Source of the DNA: an uncultured Hyphomicrobiales bacterium
GTDB taxonomy: Bacteria; Pseudomonadota; Alphaproteobacteria; Rhizobiales; Xanthobacteraceae
NCBI GenBank assembly: GCA_903878085.1
Contig: CAIRGJ010000007.1
Location: 1-64,000, forward strand
Length of the DNA: 64,000 nt
Direction of reading: 5' to 3'
In this document: one piece after another, positions 31,077 to 41,487 of the stretch
Layout: each line of letters opens with the position of its first letter
Position numbering within the stretch: the stretch's first letter is position 1
Notes under the pieces: model-generated
What the model was told of the DNA's origin: nothing
Databases searched by the model: none
What the model saw: only the letters and a program-made list of their open reading frames with translations
Made by a program: the position numbers and the translations under genes

Positions 31077-33387
31077 GCGGCGGAAGCTTGGCATCCGCGA
31101 TGGCGTCCAACAGGTAGCGGATGCGAACCGCGTTCTGGTGCTTATTCTTCGGCAGGCCATCGGCGAATTCCGTCTGCTCGCGCAAGTATCGCTGCACCGG
31201 TTTCGACAGCCACCAGCTCATCGACAATTGGCGCGGCGTTCCCTTCTCGTCGGGCCCGCTCCACACCCGTAGCCACGCGGTATTGCACTGGCCGCCATTG
31301 CCGTGGTCGAGCGCGACTGCCGCACCTTCGACGGCCAGCGTACCGCGGGCGTTGCGGGTCTCGGTGAAGGCGCCAAGCGGCGCGGCAAGATCGGGCAAGA
31401 ACACCGATCCGCTATCCGGGTTCTTCGGCGGCACGCCCGCTTTGGTCGGAACGAGCTGGGAATCGTTCGACAGCACGAGGATGAACGGATTGAGACTTGG
31501 ATCGAGCGCCTTGATCGCGCGCGCCAGTTCAGTAGCGCTCTGCGCCCCGAAATTTTCGAAATAACCGCCGTCCACTAGGCGATCGACGATGAGCCCGTCT
31601 GCATCGACGATCGAGCCTGGCGGCGACAACAGCGGGAAGCGCGCCGAATTATGCGCGGCGGTGCTCAGCCGCAGTTCCTTCAACGGATTTTCGTGCGCTC
31701 CCTGCCAGTCGTAGTAATTGGCGCCGCGCAAGAAAATCTCGCATCCGAGATCGCGAATGCTGTTTGGACAACGCGAGGCATCGGCGAAATTAATAGCCCA
31801 GGCCAGCGGGGTTGTAATGATCCGCTGCCCAGTCTTGACCGACGTGCTGTTCAACAACAAGATCGGCAGCCAACGCTCCTTGGTCGGCCGCAATGTGGTA
31901 AAGCCGCATTCGAGATTTCCGGCGCAGGCGAGACCGCCGGGATTTTTCGCCTTCGCGATAAATCGCGCGAAGTGATCCTCGATCGACCGTTCCAGCAGCG
32001 TGCCGCGATCGGGCCATTTGAAAAAGCCGAAGATGTCGCGGAACACGAAGCCGGTGAAAATCGGCGTTAGGAAATCGCCCGAAGTCAGCGCCTCGAGACA
32101 TGACCGCCACGAGTTTATTTTGCCGCCGTCCCAGAGCGGCGCTGTATCCCGCGTGCAAGGCTGCACGCCGTTGTCCGCCGACGCCATCGCCGCCACCGTG
32201 AGCATGGCGCCGACCGAACTGCCCGACACCGTCGACAGCGCGAAGATTCGGTTGGCCATCTTGTCCGGCGATAGTCCATGGCCCCGGCCGTCGAGCATCA
32301 GTTTATCGTCGAGCAACTGCCCAATCGTACTGGCGGTGAAGAACCCCGCCCGGCTCGCGCCGCCCGCCGCCGCGACGATGATCGGCCGCGGACATCCCTT
32401 GCTGTCGCAGTTGGCGTTCCGCCACCACGCGATCGCGTCCTTTAGATCGATAAATCGGTCTTTGTCCTGCGCGAATGGGATGCGCCGGATGGCGTAATTG
32501 TCGCCGAACAACAGCGGCAGCAAGGTGACAAGCAAGATGCCGGCGAGAATCAGAGGCGCGCGGAAGCGGCTGCCAAGTCCCGACAACAAAACGGTCAGCG
32601 GCAGCCAGCCGCCGAGCACGAAGGGCACCGACATCGCGCGCGGCAGATTCTCAGCGAACCATAACGTGCACAAAATCGGCAAGCCGACGAAGCCGAGGAA
32701 CATCAACAGCAGCAGGACCGGCCCGAGATGGCTGCCGGTACCTGATCCTGCGCCAAGTTGGGGCACCCAGCGCTGCACCGGCGCCAGAAGTCCGGCAAGC
32801 ACGGCCTCGATCGCGCGGACCGTTGCAGTCGCGACAAGGCGCTTGCGCTTGACGGTGTAGATCAGGAAGCCCGTGCCGATCATGATAAGACAGGCGCCGA
32901 CGATCGACAGATTTCGGCCGATGGCGGCGGTCTGCGCGGTATCGGAAAATAGCGGCAGATTAGACCAGGCCCGGTAGGCACCGCCGAGCATCACGACAAA
33001 GGTGAGCGTGCCGAGCGCGCGCGGCATCCACTCCTGCAGCCATATGACAAATCCGGCGTTGGGCTCGGCCATGCGCCGGAGATAGCCGGCGTCGGTGCGA
33101 ACGAGCAGCCGTGCGGCGTAGTGCGTCGGCATCGCCCAGATCACCAACAACAACACGAAAAGCAGGACGACGCGCCCCCAGTCCTGAATCGTTTCCGGCA
33201 TCGCCAGTTCGACCAGCAAGTCCTGCGCCTGCGGCACCAGCCACATCAGCACCATGCCGACGCCCAGCGTCGCCACCGGCGCGCGCAGCACCCAAAGCGT
33301 CAAACGGAAATCGAGGACATAGGGCCACCAGCGGTCCCACCAGCCGGGCACCGCGGCTATCGGCTTTGTTGGCAACGCCTTTGCCAT
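31036..33387 (-). CDS. Multi-pass membrane protein with C-terminal patatin-like phospholipase domain
   Basis: 783 residues. Residues 25-300 hold about six to eight hydrophobic segments. The C-terminal part is patatin-like, with oxyanion motif AAAGGASRAG (339-348), nucleophile S391 in SGSSVGA (GxSxG) and the Asp of the dyad at D606 in VDGGYFENFG. This would be a lipid acyl hydrolase held in the membrane. Several Cys in the catalytic part could be structural. GGGAGGGGAGCC directly before the ATG at 33387 fixes the start against an upstream ATG at 33474. It is convergent with yidD (41-base overlap) and divergent from thrS. Substrate and physiological role are unknown. Confidence 0.82.
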   Translation of the reverse strand: MAKALPTKPIAAVPGWWDRWWPYVLDFRLTLWVLRAPVATLGVGMVLMWLVPQAQDLLVELAMPETIQDWGRVVLLFVLLLVIWAMPTHYAARLLVRTDAGYLRRMAEPNAGFVIWLQEWMPRALGTLTFVVMLGGAYRAWSNLPLFSDTAQTAAIGRNLSIVGACLIMIGTGFLIYTVKRKRLVATATVRAIEAVLAGLLAPVQRWVPQLGAGSGTGSHLGPVLLLLMFLGFVGLPILCTLWFAENLPRAMSVPFVLGGWLPLTVLLSGLGSRFRAPLILAGILLVTLLPLLFGDNYAIRRIPFAQDKDRFIDLKDAIAWWRNANCDSKGCPRPIIVAAAGGASRAGFFTASTIGQLLDDKLMLDGRGHGLSPDKMANRIFALSTVSGSSVGAMLTVAAMASADNGVQPCTRDTAPLWDGGKINSWRSCLEALTSGDFLTPIFTGFVFRDIFGFFKWPDRGTLLERSIEDHFARFIAKAKNPGGLACAGNLECGFTTLRPTKERWLPILLLNSTSVKTGQRIITTPLAWAINFADASRCPNSIRDLGCEIFLRGANYYDWQGAHENPLKELRLSTAAHNSARFPLLSPPGSIVDADGLIVDRLVDGGYFENFGAQSATELARAIKALDPSLNPFILVLSNDSQLVPTKAGVPPKNPDSGSVFLPDLAAPLGAFTETRNARGTLAVEGAAVALDHGNGGQCNTAWLRVWSGPDEKGTPRQLSMSWWLSKPVQRYLREQTEFADGLPKNKHQNAVRIRYLLDAIADAKLPPPKPGEVQCVQDEE

Positions 33388-33539
33388 TGGCTCCCCTCCC
33401 GCTGCAACTATAGCGGTAATTATGGCGTCTCGGCAATCGTGGATAATGAGCTGGACGGCGGGTGGCCGATTCAATTAAACCACCGGCAATTCCGCTTACC
33501 CACGCTCGTTCGTGGGAGTGAGCTACAGGAGAACACGAC

Positions 33540-35495
33540 ATGGTCGCGCTGACCTTTCCCGATGGCGCACGTCGGGACTACCCCACCGGCATTACCGGAC
33601 TTGAAATCGCCAAAGGCATTTCGCCCTCGCTGGCCAAGCGCACCGTGGCAATGGCGCTCGACGGTACGGTGGTCGATCTCGCCGATAAGATCGAGCACGA
33701 CGCCAAAATTGAATTCGTTTCCCGCGAAGACCCACGCGCGCTGGAGCTGATCCGGCACGACACCGCCCACGTGCTCGCCGAAGCGGTGCAGTCATTGTGG
33801 CCCGGCACGCAAGTCACCATCGGCCCGGTGATCGAGAACGGCTTTTATTACGACTTCGCGCGCAACCAGCCTTTCGTGCCGGAAGATCTGCCGGTGATCG
33901 AAAAGAAAATGCGCGAGATCATCGCCCGCGATAAACCGTTCACCAAGGAAATCTGGTCGCGCGACGAGGCCAAGAAAGTGTTTCGCGACAAAGGCGAGAA
34001 CTTCAAGGTCGAGTTGATCGACGCCATCCCGGCCGACCAGTCGCTCAAGATCTACAAGCAAGGCGACTGGTTCGATCTGTGCCGCGGCCCGCACATGACT
34101 TCTACGGCCAAGATCGGCAACGCCTTCAAACTGATGAAGGTGGCCGGCGCCTATTGGCGCGGTGATTCCAACAATCCGATGCTGTCGCGCATCTACGGCA
34201 CCGCTTTCGCCAAGCAGGAAGAACTCGACACTTACGTCAAGAACATGGAAGAGGCCGAGAAGCGCGATCACCGCAAGCTCGGCCGCGAGATGGACCTGTT
34301 CCACTTCCAGGAAGAAGGTCCCGGCACCGTGTTCTGGCACGCCAACGGCTGGACCATCTTTCAGGAGATCGTCGCCTATATGCGCCGTCGCCTGAAGAAC
34401 GACTATCAGGAAGTCAACGCGCCGCAAATGCTCGACAAGTCGCTGTGGGAGACGTCCGGTCACTGGGGCTGGTTCCGCGAGAACATGTTCCAGGCGACCT
34501 CGGCCGGCGACGACACCGAGGACGAGCGCGTCTACGCCATCAAGCCGATGAACTGTCCCGGCCATATCCAGATCTTCAAGCACGGGCTGAAATCGTACCG
34601 CGACTTGCCGCTGCGCATGGCCGAGTTCGGCATCGTGCATCGCTATGAGCCGTCGGGCGCCATGCATGGGCTGCTGCGCGTGCGCGGTTTTACCCAGGAC
34701 GACGCGCACATCTTCTGCACCGAAGAGCAGATGGCCGACGAGTGTCTCACGATCAACGAGCTGATCCTGTCGACTTATGCCGATTTCGGCTTCGAGGAAG
34801 TCGTGGTCAAGCTCTCGACCCGCCCCGAGAAGCGCGTCGGCACCGACGCGGCCTGGGACGCGGCGGAAGACATCATGCGGCGCGTGCTCAAACAGATCGA
34901 AGAGCGTTCGGGCGGCCGCATCAAGACCGGCATCAATCCGGGCGAAGGCGCGTTCTACGGCCCGAAATTCGAATACGTGCTGCGCGACGCCATCGGCCGC
35001 GACTGGCAATGCGGCACCACGCAAGTCGACTTCAATCTGCCGGAACGTTTCGAGGCCTTCTACATCGCGCCCGACGGCTCCAAGAAAACCCCGGTGATGA
35101 TCCACCGCGCCATCTGCGGCTCGATGGAGCGCTTCCTCGGCGTCGTGCTCGAGCATTACGCTGGCCACCTGCCGCTATGGCTGGCGCCGGTGCAGGCCGT
35201 GGTTGCGACCATCACCCAGGATGCCGACGATTACGCGGCCGACGTCGTTGCCGCCGCGCGCAAAGCAGGCTTGCGCGCCGTGGGCGACCTGCGCAACGAG
35301 AAGATCAATTACAAAGTGCGCGAGCACTCGCTCGCCAAGGTCCCTGCCCTGTTGGTGGTCGGCAAGAAGGAAGCCGCCGAGCGGCTGGTGTCGATCCGCC
35401 GTCTCGGCAGCGAAGGCCAGCAGGTCATGACGCTCGACGAGGCGCTCAAGACGCTCGCCACGGAAGCCGCGCCGCCGGATGTGAAGCGGGCGTAG
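33540..35495 (+). CDS. thrS: Threonine-tRNA ligase
   Basis: A full-length 651-residue class II synthetase: TGS domain (1-62), the editing/SAD domain with [10 protein letters not shown] and [12 protein letters not shown], then the catalytic core. The core has motif 2 ([22 protein letters not shown] in two neighbouring segments), the zinc ligand cysteine in [10 protein letters not shown], and motif 3 ending in [13 protein letters not shown]. The C-terminal anticodon-binding domain is about 550-640. GGAG lies 9 bases before the ATG. It is divergent from the patatin-like membrane protein. Note that a tRNA-Thr gene is 29 kb away in this window. No leader attenuator was recognised. Confidence 0.98.
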   Translation: MVALTFPDGARRDYPTGITGLEIAKGISPSLAKRTVAMALDGTVVDLADKIEHDAKIEFVSREDPRALELIRHDTAHVLAEAVQSLWPGTQVTIGPVIENGFYYDFARNQPFVPEDLPVIEKKMREIIARDKPFTKEIWSRDEAKKVFRDKGENFKVELIDAIPADQSLKIYKQGDWFDLCRGPHMTSTAKIGNAFKLMKVAGAYWRGDSNNPMLSRIYGTAFAKQEELDTYVKNMEEAEKRDHRKLGREMDLFHFQEEGPGTVFWHANGWTIFQEIVAYMRRRLKNDYQEVNAPQMLDKSLWETSGHWGWFRENMFQATSAGDDTEDERVYAIKPMNCPGHIQIFKHGLKSYRDLPLRMAEFGIVHRYEPSGAMHGLLRVRGFTQDDAHIFCTEEQMADECLTINELILSTYADFGFEEVVVKLSTRPEKRVGTDAAWDAAEDIMRRVLKQIEERSGGRIKTGINPGEGAFYGPKFEYVLRDAIGRDWQCGTTQVDFNLPERFEAFYIAPDGSKKTPVMIHRAICGSMERFLGVVLEHYAGHLPLWLAPVQAVVATITQDADDYAADVVAAARKAGLRAVGDLRNEKINYKVREHSLAKVPALLVVGKKEAAERLVSIRRLGSEGQQVMTLDEALKTLATEAAPPDVKRA

Positions 35496-35524
35496 ATTTC
35501 GGCGCGTGGCCGACCATCGCGCTC

Positions 35525-35565
35525 GCCGTCGTCATGCCCGGCTTTTTGCCGGAGATGGCGACGGC
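35525..35565 (+). terminator. Stem-loop after thrS
   Basis: Outer arms GCCGTCG and CGACGGC enclose an inner CCGGC/GCCGG hairpin around TTTTT. It starts 29 bases after the thrS stop and reaches the stop codon of the convergent cytochrome gene, so it may end transcription from both sides. There is no T-run after it. Confidence 0.45.
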
Positions 35566-35876
35566 TATTTCTGGCTACCGATATAGGCCGCCAGATCGGC
35601 CGCCTCGCTGCGCGATAAATTCATGTCCGGCATCCTGGGATGCGGATCTAGCAGAAAGAAAGCGAGCTTGTGCTCGTCGAAACCCGGTTTTCCCGCGATC
35701 GCCGAAAACGGCGACGCCTGGGTGCTGCCGCTTTTCTGATCGGCCGCGACCACGTGGCAGGTCGCACACCATCGCTTGGCGAGGGTTTGTCCATTGGATG
35801 CATTGGCCGCCGCCGCCACGTTCGTCAGCGCGGCGAAGACGGACAAAGAGATGAGACAAGCGGCTGTTCGTTTCAT
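35565..35876 (-). CDS. Small exported c-type cytochrome
   Basis: A 103-residue class I cytochrome c. Signal peptide 1-24 (cleavage after AAA), haem attachment CATCH at about 37-41, and a likely axial Met in PRMPDMNLSR. The mature protein of about 80 residues would be periplasmic and carry electrons. It is monocistronic, convergent with thrS. No oxidase or dehydrogenase partner lies next to it. The nearest redox enzymes in the window are the molybdenum hydroxylase (18 kb away) and the nitroreductase. Confidence 0.92.
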   Translation of the reverse strand: MKRTAACLISLSVFAALTNVAAAANASNGQTLAKRWCATCHVVAADQKSGSTQASPFSAIAGKPGFDEHKLAFFLLDPHPRMPDMNLSRSEAADLAAYIGSQK

Positions 35877-36097
35877 GTCTTGGGGGGCCTTGGTTGGTCA
35901 ATTTCGATCGATCATATACTGCGCCGCCGCTCGTGTCCGCAGTGACCTTTGTCATGCTCGGCGCCCTGTCACCGCGCGGACCGGCGGGTGCTTGATGGCA
36001 ATGGCGACGCCTTCACGCGCGATGCCGACAAACTACGACACGTTGCCAACGGCCAAAGCGGCGAAAAAGTTCCGTTGTGAAAGCGCTAGTGGGCTTG

Positions 36098-37084
36098 CTA
36101 GTGGGCTTGGACTTCGACGTCGCCGTCGACGCCGGTTACGACCTTGAATTCGCGCTCGAACACCTTGCCCTCGTTGCGGGCAATGGCGCGGTACTCGCCT
36201 TCGGCGAGGATGACGCGCGGAAACGCGCCGATCGATTCCTTGATCACGTCGCCGCCGGGGGTGAGCACCGACCACGCGGTATTGGCGAGCGCCTCGCCGC
36301 CTTTGTCGCCGACCAGCTTGAGCGTGATCGCTGCCGCGCGATGCGTGACCGTTATGTCGGTCAGTTTGGCGGCCGCCACGCGAATATCGGAACGCACCAC
36401 CGAATTGGCGTCGCCATAATTCGACACGATGTAATAAGTGCCCTCGGGTACCACCAAGACTTCGCCGGTCATCACATGCTCGGCGATCGGCCGGCGGTCG
36501 CCGGCCTCGAACTGGCTGCCCTTGTAGACGTCGAATGAAATCTGTCCAGCCGGGACGCGCACGTCGCCGACCCGGCCTTCCATGCGCAAGCCGCCGGCCG
36601 GCAGATCGAACTCCTCATGCACGGTGGCGCCGCGCAATGTCACCGGCTTCACCGAAGTGGCGAGGCCGAAGCCGACATGCACGATGTAAGTGGCCGCCGG
36701 CAGCACCAGCGTCGGCGCCGGCGACTTGTCTTCCTTGATCAGCTTGAAGCTGCCGTCCGGCTCGGCCTTGGCGGCATAGATGCGCCAGGTCAGACCGCCA
36801 CCGATGGCGAGGGCGTCCTTGCCGAAGCGCGCACCGAGCGTCAGCGCCGATTGCCCGGCCGGCACCATCGGCATCGGCACGGCGGTCGTTGGCGCAAGCG
36901 AGGGCAGTGGCGGCGGCGCTGGCATCGCGCCCCCGGTGCCCGGCGAAATCAGGCCGGTCGAGGGCGAGGTCGAGAACAGCGAACTCTGCGCTTCGGCCGC
37001 ATGGGAGGCGGCCAGCAAAAGCGCAAGCGCAAGGGCCGGTTTGAACCGGCTCAGCGTGGCGGCGATTCCGGATTGACAGCTCAT
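36098..37084 (-). CDS. Exported protein with three repeated beta-type modules
   Basis: A 328-residue protein with signal peptide (1-33) and a Pro-rich linker (40-75). Three repeats of about 80 residues follow, each with a phrase like LPAATYIVHVGFG, VPEGTYYIVSNYG or AEGEYRAIARNEG and an amphipathic strand after it. The modules resemble small immunoglobulin-like or carboxypeptidase-regulatory-like folds used in envelope proteins. There are no catalytic residues or lipobox. The flanking 221 bases (35877-36097) hold no gene. It lies upstream-facing of nothing recognisable and is probably monocistronic. Function unknown. Confidence 0.75.
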   Translation of the reverse strand: MSCQSGIAATLSRFKPALALALLLAASHAAEAQSSLFSTSPSTGLISPGTGGAMPAPPPLPSLAPTTAVPMPMVPAGQSALTLGARFGKDALAIGGGLTWRIYAAKAEPDGSFKLIKEDKSPAPTLVLPAATYIVHVGFGLATSVKPVTLRGATVHEEFDLPAGGLRMEGRVGDVRVPAGQISFDVYKGSQFEAGDRRPIAEHVMTGEVLVVPEGTYYIVSNYGDANSVVRSDIRVAAAKLTDITVTHRAAAITLKLVGDKGGEALANTAWSVLTPGGDVIKESIGAFPRVILAEGEYRAIARNEGKVFEREFKVVTGVDGDVEVQAH

Positions 37085-37162
37085 GACGGCTTTGTTTTCG
37101 GCGCAAATCGCGGCGATTTCAAGCCTCCCGGCTGGGGCAGTCTAACAGCCACTCAAATTGCA

Positions 37163-37193
37163 TTCCCGAGGGGACTTAACGCCCCCTCGGGAA
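37163..37193 (-). terminator. Hairpin terminator of the chemoreceptor gene
   Basis: An 11-bp perfect stem TTCCCGAGGGG/CCCCTCGGGAA with a 9-base loop, 22 bases past the MCP stop on the minus strand. It is followed there by a TGCAATTT stretch rather than a strong T-run. Confidence 0.6.
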
Positions 37194-37214
37194 ATGAATC
37201 TGACGTGCTTGCGG

Positions 37215-39044
37215 TTAGAATTCCTTCCAATCCGGCTCGTTGCTCACGGCCACGGCCAGTGCAGACTGCATGCGGCCAACCGGTCCACGATTTTCAGCCG
37301 CATTGGACTTCTGCGCAACGGCCTGGCGCTTCGCCGCGGCTGGCCCGCGTGACGGTGCAGCGGCTTTCGACCGCGGCGCCGGAGCGGCCTGCCGATCGGC
37401 GGCGGGCGCGGTTTGCGCAAAGTCGTCGCGTTCCGAGCCGCTGCGCAGGCGGAAGAACGCGACGCGCTCGTCCATCGACTTGGCCTGGCCTTCGAGGGTC
37501 TTGGCGGTCGCGGCGTTTTCCTCGACCAGCGCCGAGTTCTGTTGCGTGACCTCGTCCATCTGGGTCAAGGCCTTATTGATCTCGTCGAGGCCTGTCGCCT
37601 GTTCGGCGCTGGCATTGGCAATTTCGCCAACAACGGCCGTGACCTTCTTGATCGACTCGACGATTTCGTTGAGTGACTGACCGGCCTTGTTGACCAGTTC
37701 GACACCGTCTTTGACCTGACCGTTGCTGTTGGTGATCAGATCCTTGATGTCCTTGGCCGCCTGCGACGAACGTTGCGCCAGGCTGCGAACTTCCGAAGCA
37801 ACCACCGCGAAGCCGCGGCCGGCTTCGCCGGCGCGGGCGGCTTCTACCGCCGCGTTCAGCGCCAGCAAATTGGTCTGGCGCGCGATTTCATCGATGACGC
37901 CGATGATGTCGGAGATCTTGCGCGAGGATTCCTCGATCTTCGCCATAGCTTCGACCGTCTTGGCGACGACCTGACCGCCGCGATCGGCGACATCTTGCGT
38001 GCTGGAAGCGAGGCTGCTGGCTTCCTTCGCATTTTCGGCATTCTTCCTGACCGTCGCCGTCATTTCTTCCATCGAGGCCGAGGTTTCTTCCAGGCTAGCC
38101 GCCTGTTCTTCGGTGCGCTGCGACAGATCGGTGGTGCTGGTCGAAATCTCGGCCGAGGCGTTGGTGACCTCGTTGGCCGATATTTTGATGTTGGAGATGG
38201 TAGAACCGACCTTCTCGGCCATCGCGCTTACGGCATGAGCGATCAGACCCACTTCGTCCTTGCGGTCGGTACCCGGCACGTCAACGGTGAAGTTGCCCTT
38301 AGCGATTTCTTCCAGCGGACCCACCATGGCCCGGAGCGGCTTTGCGATAGTTACCATGCTCAGCAACGCCGAGCCGATGAGGATGACGACAGCGAAAGCC
38401 CCGACCGCCATGCCGGTCCAGACGGCATGCACGGAAGAGTAATGCGCCTCTTCGGTTACCTCTACCGCGCGCTTTTTCGCAAAATCGATTGTTTGATTGA
38501 GCGTATCTTCAAGTTTTGTCGCAAGGGGCAGCGTACGCTCACGGGCGATTTTCTCAACCTGACCATCGAATTCGACGACCTGTTTGGCCGCTTCGGCGTC
38601 AAGTGCGCCATTTGAACGGAGAGCGACGACCTTTGTCTTAATGGCTTCAATTTCTTTGGCCCCGGCGAAATATTGGTCGGCGAGGACTTTCGACGCATTC
38701 ATGCGTTCCATGTTTTCCTTGGACTTCGACAAGGGCAGCGATTCGGCAATGAACTCGGAAAGGCTTTTGTAACGTGCCTCAAGATACTTGTTGGCCTTGT
38801 CCAGTTGCTCCTTGGTGGTGGCAAGCCGAAGATCGCGCATGCCCATCTGCATGCCGCGCTCTGATGCCTTGGCATCGACCATATTTCGCGCGATGAGGGC
38901 CTGGGCCGTCGCGCTACCGTTTGCGCTCTCGGTTGTGGCGCTGCCTAGAAATTGCACCCCGATCATTCCAAGCACGAGCAAAATGCTCACGATTGAAATG
39001 GCCGCCATCTTTGTTCCGATGCTGATATTAGAGAGCTTGAACAT
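37215..39044 (-). CDS. Methyl-accepting chemotaxis protein
   Basis: A 609-residue chemoreceptor: TM1 near 12-32, a helical periplasmic ligand domain of about 160 residues (four-helix-bundle type), TM2 near 190-215, a HAMP domain ([19 protein letters not shown]), and the signalling hairpin. The hairpin tip contains the invariant [22 protein letters not shown] in two segments followed by [18 protein letters not shown]. The C-terminal 70 residues are Ala/Pro/Lys-rich with no CheR-tethering pentapeptide. It is followed upstream on the same strand by a CheW gene, 111 bases apart. Ligand unknown; the kinase CheA is not in the window. Confidence 0.96.
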   Translation of the reverse strand: MFKLSNISIGTKMAAISIVSILLVLGMIGVQFLGSATTESANGSATAQALIARNMVDAKASERGMQMGMRDLRLATTKEQLDKANKYLEARYKSLSEFIAESLPLSKSKENMERMNASKVLADQYFAGAKEIEAIKTKVVALRSNGALDAEAAKQVVEFDGQVEKIARERTLPLATKLEDTLNQTIDFAKKRAVEVTEEAHYSSVHAVWTGMAVGAFAVVILIGSALLSMVTIAKPLRAMVGPLEEIAKGNFTVDVPGTDRKDEVGLIAHAVSAMAEKVGSTISNIKISANEVTNASAEISTSTTDLSQRTEEQAASLEETSASMEEMTATVRKNAENAKEASSLASSTQDVADRGGQVVAKTVEAMAKIEESSRKISDIIGVIDEIARQTNLLALNAAVEAARAGEAGRGFAVVASEVRSLAQRSSQAAKDIKDLITNSNGQVKDGVELVNKAGQSLNEIVESIKKVTAVVGEIANASAEQATGLDEINKALTQMDEVTQQNSALVEENAATAKTLEGQAKSMDERVAFFRLRSGSERDDFAQTAPAADRQAAPAPRSKAAAPSRGPAAAKRQAVAQKSNAAENRGPVGRMQSALAVAVSNEPDWKEF

Positions 39045-39155
39045 GATTGCATTTCCTAGGCTGAAATAGTGACCGCGTTACGAGATGAACTTGGTGAGCT
39101 TGAAACAAGCGCGAGTCGTTTTTGACGCGTTGCCGCGGCAAAATTGCTTGTAGGC

Positions 39156-39707
39156 TTAAGCTGCCGCCTTGTTTTCGCTGACCGCGCGGTCTGCATCTTT
39201 GTCGTCTTGAGCCGACAGCAGATTCGGCAAGTCGATCAGCGCGAGCATCACGTTATCGATGGTTACGAGGCCCGACAGGAAATCGGCGCGCGAGGATTTC
39301 GCGACCTTCGGCACCGGCTGTACCTGAGACGGCTCGAACGAGACGATGTCGAGCACGCGGTCGGCGAGCAGGCCGACCTGGCGGGCGGCGATCTGCACGA
39401 TGATGACGACGTGAAGCGGGGTGGCCTCGGTCAGCCCTTGGCCGAACCGGCAGCGTAGATCGATGATCGGGACGATCACGCCGCGCAGGTTGAGCACGCC
39501 CCGAACGTAGTCGGGCTGCCGCGGCAGGTGCGTGATTTCCGACCAACCCTTGATTTCGCGCACCGCCATGATGTCGACGCCGTACTGATCGTCGCCGATA
39601 GCGAAGCTGATGGATTGGGTTTGCGCCGCCGCTATATGCGCGCCGCTGTTTGAGTTCGCGTCGAGTGGGCCAGCGGCAGCATCCGGCGAAGCCGTTACTT
39701 GATCCAT
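39156..39707 (-). CDS. cheW: Chemotaxis coupling protein CheW
   Basis: A 183-residue CheW-domain protein with a variable 28-residue N-terminus. Core features are SFAIGDDQYGVDIMAVREIK, then LPRQPDYVRGVLNLRGVIVPIIDLR (two adjoining segments) and LADRVLDIVSFEP. It links chemoreceptors to CheA. It is first in a two-gene unit with the MCP, from an AT-rich upstream region at 39708-40139 that probably holds the promoter. It is a dedicated coupler for that receptor by position, which is inference. Confidence 0.95.
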   Translation of the reverse strand: MDQVTASPDAAAGPLDANSNSGAHIAAAQTQSISFAIGDDQYGVDIMAVREIKGWSEITHLPRQPDYVRGVLNLRGVIVPIIDLRCRFGQGLTEATPLHVVIIVQIAARQVGLLADRVLDIVSFEPSQVQPVPKVAKSSRADFLSGLVTIDNVMLALIDLPNLLSAQDDKDADRAVSENKAAA

Positions 39708-40139
39708 TTGCTTACCACTTACTTGTACGAGCCTCTGGCAAGGCCGATTTAAATTGTATTTTACTTGCGGTCACACGCGGTCGCGCCTCGTTCCCGGATG
39801 GGAACTTAGGAACAATTCGTTTCAAAACAGAGTAGATACGCAAACTTATGGAGTATTATTGTAGGCCAATAAACTGGATTAAGTTTTGAGTGGTATTCAG
39901 CCACCGTCGTTATGCGCCCGCGTCCCGCATTGATTGGTGCGCGTTCGTTGCGAAACGCCGAGTAAGGCGTAGGATAAATAATAAGTAACGGCAAGATAAA
40001 TTTCCGTATTTTTCAAATATATATTGTATTTGTAAGTAATAATTCGTCTCTACTTGATTTCTCGACAGCATATCCGCTGCTGGGGTTTGTCACCGCGGTG
40101 GCGCTATGCTACGGGCGCGCTTCGATTGACGAGGCCGCG
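39708..40139. other. 432-base AT-rich intergenic region between cheW and the nitroreductase
   Basis: No gene-like frame was found. Base composition is much more AT-rich than the flanks, especially 39960-40050 (runs such as AATATATATTGTATTTG). A small dyad GTTCCC/GGGAAC lies near 39791-39806. It presumably holds the divergent promoters of cheW-MCP and the nitroreductase. No defined -35/-10 pair could be assigned with confidence. Confidence 0.5.
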
Positions 40140-40709
40140 ATGCCCGATGCCCTTGAGCTTCTGAAAACCCGCCGCTCGGTCAAACCGATAGAATTGACCG
40201 GCCCTGCCCCGACCGACGCCGAGATCGACACGCTGCTGACCATTGCCTCGCGCGTGCCCGACCATGGCAAGCTGACGCCGTGGCGCTTCATTGTGTTTGC
40301 CGGCGATGCGCGGCTCGCCGCCGGCGCGACCATCGCCGAGGCGTTCCGCGCCGACCGCGCCGACGCCGCGCCGGAACAGATCGAATTCGAGCGCAATCGC
40401 CTGGCGCGCGCGCCGCTGGTGATCGCCGTCATCAGCCGCGCCGCGCCGCACGTCAAAATCCCGGAATGGGAGCAAGAATTGTCGGCCGGCGCTGCCGCCA
40501 TGAATCTGGTGAATGCCGCGCATGCCATGGGCTTCGCCGCGAGCTGGATCACCGAGTGGTACGCTTACGACCGCCGCGTGCTCGATGCGCTTGGTCTTAG
40601 TGCAAACGAACGCGTCGCCGGCTTCGTTCACATCGGCCGGCCGGTAAAGCCGCCCGAAGAACGCGACCGGCCCAAGCTTGAGACCATCGTCACGCGCTTC
40701 GGGGGCTGA
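40140..40709 (+). CDS. Nitroreductase family protein
   Basis: A 189-residue FMN-dependent reductase of the NfsB/YdjA-type superfamily. FMN contacts are suggested by TRRSVKPIEL at the N-terminus and IASRVPDHGKLTPWRFIV. The dimer region is AMNLVNAAHAMGFAASWITEWYAYD and the late phosphate-binding segment is GFVHIGRPVKPPEERDRP. It transfers hydride from NAD(P)H to an unknown acceptor. The ATG at 40140 fits the family start; one at 40098 is also open. It is followed 2 bases later by a flavin reductase, so the two are an operon and may share flavin or substrate. Confidence 0.92.
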   Translation: MPDALELLKTRRSVKPIELTGPAPTDAEIDTLLTIASRVPDHGKLTPWRFIVFAGDARLAAGATIAEAFRADRADAAPEQIEFERNRLARAPLVIAVISRAAPHVKIPEWEQELSAGAAAMNLVNAAHAMGFAASWITEWYAYDRRVLDALGLSANERVAGFVHIGRPVKPPEERDRPKLETIVTRFGG

Positions 40710-40711
40710 TC

Positions 40712-41317
40712 ATGTTTTACGAACCCAACAAACGCGATCGCAAGCTGCTGCCGTACGATCCGTTCAAGGCCATTGTGGCGCCGCGCCCGATCGGCTGGAT
40801 CACCTCGATCAGCGCCAATAACGAAGTGAATCTGGCGCCCTACTCGTTCTTCAACGGCGTCAACAGCCGTCAGAATCTGGTGATGTTCGCCAGCGAAGGC
40901 TTCAAGAACTCGGTGAGTAACATCGAGCAGACCCGCGAATTCGTGTGTAACCTCGCCACCTGGGATTTGCGCGACGCGATGAACGCGACCTCGGCGCCCT
41001 TGCCGCACGGAGTCAATGAGATGCAGCATGCCGGGTTGGCGCCCGCGCCATCGCGGCTGGTGAAGCCGCCGCGGGTCGCAGCCTCGCCTTGCGCGCTTGA
41101 ATGCAAGCTGATCCGCATCGTCGCCATGGAAACCGCCGCCGGCCAGCCCGTCGATTGCCACGTTGTGTTCGGCGAGGTGGTCGGCGTCCATATCGACGAC
41201 CGTTTCATCGTTGACGGTCTTCTCGATACCGCGGCCATGAAGCCGATCGCTCGCTGCGGCTACGACCAATATGCCGTGGTCGACAGCGTGTTCTCGATGA
41301 CCCGTCCGAGCGCCTGA
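40712..41317 (+). CDS. Flavin reductase domain protein (DIM6/NTAB family)
   Basis: A 201-residue FMN-binding split-barrel protein. Typical features are the opening AIVAPRPIGWITSISANNEVNLAPYSFFNGV (in two segments) and NTREF-type NIEQTREFVCNLAT. It likely reduces or carries flavin for a monooxygenase. It lies 2 bases after the nitroreductase. No monooxygenase gene is adjacent; the nearest FAD monooxygenase is 12 kb away. Alternative roles in this family include flavin-dependent ester or nitro group chemistry. Confidence 0.9.
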   Translation: MFYEPNKRDRKLLPYDPFKAIVAPRPIGWITSISANNEVNLAPYSFFNGVNSRQNLVMFASEGFKNSVSNIEQTREFVCNLATWDLRDAMNATSAPLPHGVNEMQHAGLAPAPSRLVKPPRVAASPCALECKLIRIVAMETAAGQPVDCHVVFGEVVGVHIDDRFIVDGLLDTAAMKPIARCGYDQYAVVDSVFSMTRPSA

Positions 41318-41487
41318 GGCCCGGAAACCGCCCCCGCTGCCGCATTTAACCATAATGTAATCAGGCCGGCGCAGGCTCTCAGTCACGTTTCGGTCACAAG
41401 ACTCCGTCAACAGCCTTCACCATGACCGCCTGAAGTCCTTGCCGGCGGACGGGCCCGGTTCGAGAATCGGGACAGAGGGGATACGTC

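Noticed and set aside
33387-33474. Upstream ATG for the patatin membrane protein at 33474
   Set aside because: The strong GGGAGGGGAG right before the ATG at 33387 would lie inside the longer frame, and the extra residues are not membrane-like.
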